Assembly: GCA_018241665.1 (NCBI GenBank)
Contig: JAFEDK010000003.1
Span: 16,523 to 80,522, forward strand
Origin: Pseudomonadota bacterium
GTDB lineage: Bacteria > Pseudomonadota > Gammaproteobacteria > Burkholderiales > Rhodocyclaceae
Direction: 5' to 3'
Length of the DNA stretch: 64,000 nucleotides
Every line of letters begins with the position of its first letter. Within the stretch, counting starts at the first letter, position 1. Positions 60,860 to 64,000 of this stretch are shown piece after piece. Made by a program: the position numbers and the translations under genes. Below the pieces are notes generated by a model. It was not told where the DNA came from, ran no database searches, and saw nothing but the letters and a program-made list of their open reading frames with translations.

Positions 60860-60977
60860 ACGCGAACAACATACTTCTTATTCAAAATAAGGGGTTATTT
60901 TAAATTTTTGAAGTTTTTTGTGAATGATTTTTTTGCATTTCTGCAGCGCCCTTCCCAGGATGGTGTGCATTAGCACA
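60860..60977. other. AT-rich island upstream of pbpG with two small palindromes
   Basis: This 118-bp stretch within the 268-bp gap is far lower in GC than anything around it. It has repeated A/T tracts, an inverted repeat CTTATT-CAA-AATAAG at 60877-60891 and a TGTGC-ATTA-GCACA palindrome at 60964-60977 near the patatin stop. It probably contains the pbpG promoter with UP-like elements, and possibly the 3' end of the patatin transcript. No gene is seen. Confidence 0.45.
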
Positions 60978-60982
60978 TGTAC

Positions 60983-62146
60983 TTACCCGTCGACTCTCAG
61001 AAAACGGGCCAGTTCGGCACGTCGGCCGATCGCGTCCCGATAGCCGAGCTCCATCAGGGAGCGCGTGTAGGCCTGCTCGAAGAGCAGGTAGGAAAGCAGC
61101 ACGGAGCCGTCCTTGCGCATCGCACCAATGCTGCGCAAGACCACGCTCAAGGCCCGCGGCAAGGCATTCCGATGCCGGGCCGCAAGATAGTCAAGGCGCT
61201 GGGACGGCGCGATCACCAGGGTTTCGATGGGCCGCAGCGCAATGCCGGCAGTGGCCCGCTGTTCGGGCGTCAGGGCCGAGAGGGTGGCGTTGATGCGCTC
61301 CAGACGCTCCAGGTCCATGGCCAGCCCGTCCAGGAATATGCTCGACATGGCGTGACCCGCCACCTGGGCCGGGGATGGATAGCTGTCGGTGCGCTGGCGC
61401 GCTTCTTCCGAACGCCGGCCGCCGGCGATCACCAGAATGCGCTCCGCGCCGAGGTGGATGGCCGGACTGATCGGCGCCAGCTGGCGCATCGAGCCGTCGC
61501 CGAAATATTCCCGGTTGATACGCACCGCGGGAAAGACGAAGGGGATCGCACTGGACGCCAGCAGGTGCTCCACCTGCAGTTCGGAACGCATGCCGATGCG
61601 CTTCTCCCGACGCCATGGCTGCAGCTCGTCGCAGGCCTGGAAAAAGGCCAGGTTGTCGCCCGAGGTGTACCCCGACGCGCTGACCGAGATGGCCCGCAAG
61701 TGGCCCGCATCGATGGCCCGGCTGATGGCCGAGAAATCCAGCTGCGCCTCCAGCAACTCGCGCAGTGGTGTGTTGTCGAGCAGGGAGCGTGGCGACTGGC
61801 GCACCAGTGCGCCGAAAAAGATCGCCGAGCCCCAACGCAGCACCGACTGGGTGACGGCCGCGGTGTCGGCCCGATAGACGTGGTGGACACGGAAATTGCG
61901 CCAGATGTAGGCGAGCTTCCGTACAGCCTCATCGAAGTTGGCGGAGAACACCGCCAGCGCCGCCGCATTGACGGCGCCAGCGGAGGTTCCGCACAGGATC
62001 GGAAACGGATTCTCCCGGCGCCGACCCCATACCTCCCGAATGGCGAGCAGCGCCCCGACCTGATAGGCCGCCCGCGCCCCGCCACCGGTAAGAACCAGCG
62101 CCGCCCTGCCTTCCTCCGCCATCCTGCTCTCCGTGATCAGACTCAC
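60983..62146 (-). CDS. Patatin-like phospholipase family protein
   Basis: This is a 387-residue cytoplasmic lipase-like protein with the patatin catalytic dyad: oxyanion loop [17 protein letters not shown], nucleophile Ser in [13 protein letters not shown] and Asp in [17 protein letters not shown]. Patatins hydrolyse phospholipid or neutral-lipid acyl esters. The C-terminal 130 residues are helical and not assigned. There is no signal peptide. It lies between pbpG and maeB on the same strand without tight coupling. Confidence 0.92.
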   Translation of the reverse strand: MSLITESRMAEEGRAALVLTGGGARAAYQVGALLAIREVWGRRRENPFPILCGTSAGAVNAAALAVFSANFDEAVRKLAYIWRNFRVHHVYRADTAAVTQSVLRWGSAIFFGALVRQSPRSLLDNTPLRELLEAQLDFSAISRAIDAGHLRAISVSASGYTSGDNLAFFQACDELQPWRREKRIGMRSELQVEHLLASSAIPFVFPAVRINREYFGDGSMRQLAPISPAIHLGAERILVIAGGRRSEEARQRTDSYPSPAQVAGHAMSSIFLDGLAMDLERLERINATLSALTPEQRATAGIALRPIETLVIAPSQRLDYLAARHRNALPRALSVVLRSIGAMRKDGSVLLSYLLFEQAYTRSLMELGYRDAIGRRAELARFLRVDG

Positions 62147-62187
62147 GGAGTTTAACGGCGCAAGACGACGGAGGCATTAGCGCAAGA

Positions 62188-64000
62188 TCAACGCCCCGCT
62201 TCGACCACCGTCAGCGCCGTCATGTTGACGATCCGGCGCACCGTCGCCGTCGGGGTCAGGATGTGCACCGGCTTGGCCGAACCGAGCAGGATCGGGCCGA
62301 TGGTCATGCCTTCGCCGGCAGCGGTCTTGAGCAGGTTGAAGGCGATGTTGGCAGCGTCCAGCGTCGGGAAGATCAGCAGGTTGGCATCCTCGCTCATCTT
62401 GGCGTTGGGGAAGACCTGCTTGCGGATGCCCGCATCCAGCGCCGCGTCACCGTGCATCTCGCCTTCCACTTCCAGGTCGGGGTGCTCGTTGTGCAGCAGC
62501 ACCAAGGCCTTGCGCATCTTCTCGGCGGTCGGCGAATTGTCGGTGCCGAAGCTCGAATGGGACAGCAGCGCGATGCGCGGCTGGATGCCGAAGCGACGCA
62601 CCTCGTCGGCGGCCAGGCGGGTCATCTCGACGACCTGCTCGGGGGTCGGATCGTAGTTGACATAGGTGTCGCACAGGAACACGGTCCGGTCCGGCAGCGC
62701 CAGCAGGTTCATCGTGTAGAAGTTGCGCACGCCCTTCTGGCGGCCCAGCACCGTCTCGATGAACTTGAGGTGCAGGTGGTGCATGCCGTAGGTGCCGCAG
62801 ATCATCCCGTCGGCGTAGCCGAAATGCAGCAGCAGCGCACCGATCAGCGTGGTGCGGCGGCGCACCTCGCGCTTGGCGTAATCCACCGACACGCCCTTGC
62901 GCTCCATCAGCGAGTGGTAGTGGGACCACAGCTGGTTGAAGCGCGGGTCGGAGTCCGGGTTCACCATCTCGAAGTCCAGCTCGGGGCGCAGGCGCAGGCC
63001 GAAACGCTCGATGTTGTGCAGCACGACTTCCGGGCGGCCGATCAGCACCGGACGGCAGGTGCCTTCGTCCACCGCGGTCTGCACCGCGCGCAGCACGCGC
63101 TCGGCTTCGCCTTCGGCAAAGATGATGCGCTTGGGCGCCTGCTTGGCGGCCTGGAACACCGGCTTCATCACCAGGCCGGACTGCCACACGAAGTTGTTGA
63201 GCTGCTGGCGGTAGGCGTCGAAATCGGTGATCGGGCGCGTCGCCACACCGGATTCGATCGCCGCGCGTGCCACTTCCGGGGCGATCTTGACGATCAGACG
63301 CGGGTCGAAGGGCTTCGGAATGATGTACTCGGGGCCGAAGCCGGACAGCTTCTCGCCGTAGGCCGCCGCCACGATGTCGGAAGCCTCGGCGCGGGCCAGC
63401 TCGGCGATGGCGCGCACCGCCGCCAGCTTCATCTCGTCGGTGATCGTCGTCGCGCCGACGTCCAGCGCGCCGCGGAAGATGAACGGGAAGCACAGCACAT
63501 TGTTCACCTGGTTCGGATAATCCGAACGACCAGTGGCGATCAGCGCGTCGTCGCGGACCTTCTTGACCTCTTCCGGCAGGATCTCCGGCGTCGGGTTGGC
63601 GAGCGCCATGATCATCGGGCGCGACGCCATCTTGGCAACCATCTCCGGCTTCAACACCCCGCCGGCGGACAAGCCGAGGAACACGTCGGCGCCCTCGATG
63701 ATCTCGCCCAGCTTGCGCGCGTCGGTCTTCTTGGCGTAGCGGGCCTTGATCGGGTCCATCAGCGTCGTACGGCCTTCGTAGACCACGCCTTCGATGTCAG
63801 AGACCCAGATGTTCTCGACCGGCACGCCGAGCATCACCAGCAGGTCCAGGCAGGCCAGTGCGGCCGCGCCGGCACCGGAGGTAACCAGCTTGATCTTGGA
63901 CAGGTCCTTGCCGAGCAGGTGCATGCCGTTGATCAGCGCCGCGCGGACGACGATGGCGGTGCCGGGCTGGTCGTCGTGGAAGACCGGGATCTTCATTCGC
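62188..64000 (-). CDS. maeB: NADP-dependent malic enzyme with phosphotransacetylase domain, C-terminal part
   Basis: The frame runs off the window edge, leaving about 603 residues of an expected 750-770; the N-terminus is outside. The visible part starts in the malic-enzyme domain (IPVFHDDQPGTAIVV, the NAD(P) loop VTSGAGAAALACLDLL, and PNQVNNVLCFPFIFRGALD). It continues into a C-terminal phosphate acetyltransferase-like domain (GIQPRIALLSHSSFGTDNS, LLGSAKPVHIL). MaeB decarboxylates malate to pyruvate with NADP reduction. The PTA-like domain usually has a regulatory acetyl-CoA-sensing role and not catalysis. Confidence 0.95.
   Translation of the reverse strand, partial: RMKIPVFHDDQPGTAIVVRAALINGMHLLGKDLSKIKLVTSGAGAAALACLDLLVMLGVPVENIWVSDIEGVVYEGRTTLMDPIKARYAKKTDARKLGEIIEGADVFLGLSAGGVLKPEMVAKMASRPMIMALANPTPEILPEEVKKVRDDALIATGRSDYPNQVNNVLCFPFIFRGALDVGATTITDEMKLAAVRAIAELARAEASDIVAAAYGEKLSGFGPEYIIPKPFDPRLIVKIAPEVARAAIESGVATRPITDFDAYRQQLNNFVWQSGLVMKPVFQAAKQAPKRIIFAEGEAERVLRAVQTAVDEGTCRPVLIGRPEVVLHNIERFGLRLRPELDFEMVNPDSDPRFNQLWSHYHSLMERKGVSVDYAKREVRRRTTLIGALLLHFGYADGMICGTYGMHHLHLKFIETVLGRQKGVRNFYTMNLLALPDRTVFLCDTYVNYDPTPEQVVEMTRLAADEVRRFGIQPRIALLSHSSFGTDNSPTAEKMRKALVLLHNEHPDLEVEGEMHGDAALDAGIRKQVFPNAKMSEDANLLIFPTLDAANIAFNLLKTAAGEGMTIGPILLGSAKPVHILTPTATVRRIVNMTALTVVEAGR

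Overview
The window looks like chromosomal DNA of a high-GC diazotrophic betaproteobacterium, most likely Rhodocyclales (Azospira/Dechlorosoma-like). This is inferred from the surE-pcm-nlpD-rpoS order, BamC, MaeB, MsrPQ, a Shethna FeSII-type ferredoxin beside draG, and uniformly GC-rich codon use. It was not tested by any search. No prophage, transposase or CRISPR array is visible. One tRNA (Ser, UGA) is present.

Layout. Positions 1-2.5 kb are the edge of a nitrogen-fixation region: a flavodiiron protein cut by the window edge, two [2Fe-2S] ferredoxins (the second FeSII-like) and DraG. Positions 2.7-14.1 kb hold an FAD dehydrogenase and then a solute-uptake locus: porin, AbrB-type membrane protein, a complete ABC transporter and a divergent TctD/TctE-like two-component system. 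The porin and binding-protein promoters share an 11-bp-spaced direct repeat. Positions 14.4-27.7 kb are one long riboswitch-controlled cobalt/cobalamin operon: cobalamin riboswitch, CbiM-like protein, CobM, CbiX, CobH, CbiD, CobL, CobI, split CbiG, CobJ, a ferredoxin, a PepSY membrane protein and a TonB-dependent receptor. This is the cobalt-early route. No CobK/CbiJ, no a,c-diamide synthase and no ECF motor are seen here.

Positions 28-31.4 kb carry two signalling proteins: a PhnD-like-sensor diguanylate cyclase and a chemoreceptor with a c-type haem motif. Positions 31.5-38.7 kb are housekeeping: tRNA-Ser, YccA, RlmD, RoxA, a small repeat lipoprotein, BamC, DapA and a histone-deacetylase-like enzyme. 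Positions 38.9-43.8 kb are the MoxR-DUF58-TgpA operon plus MltB. Positions 43.9-47.9 kb are ArsC and the RpoS group. Positions 48.1-52.8 kb hold a lipoprotein/ECF sigma/anti-sigma operon, MsrPQ, MogA and DarP. Positions 52.9-59.4 kb hold PmbA, an orphan TRAP binding protein, LrgA/LrgB, a nucleoside-recognition protein, YhhQ and an IclR regulator. The end holds PbpG, a patatin-like lipase and truncated MaeB.

The most striking non-genic feature is a family of nine palindromic elements (arms with core GGGCGAAT-NN-ATTCGCCC, about 65-70 bp when complete). The central spacers share a directional sequence. Three lie inside the cobalamin operon. Elements supply the C-terminal codons of DraG and CobL and the stop codon of MsrQ, so they change coding 3' ends as well as filling gaps.
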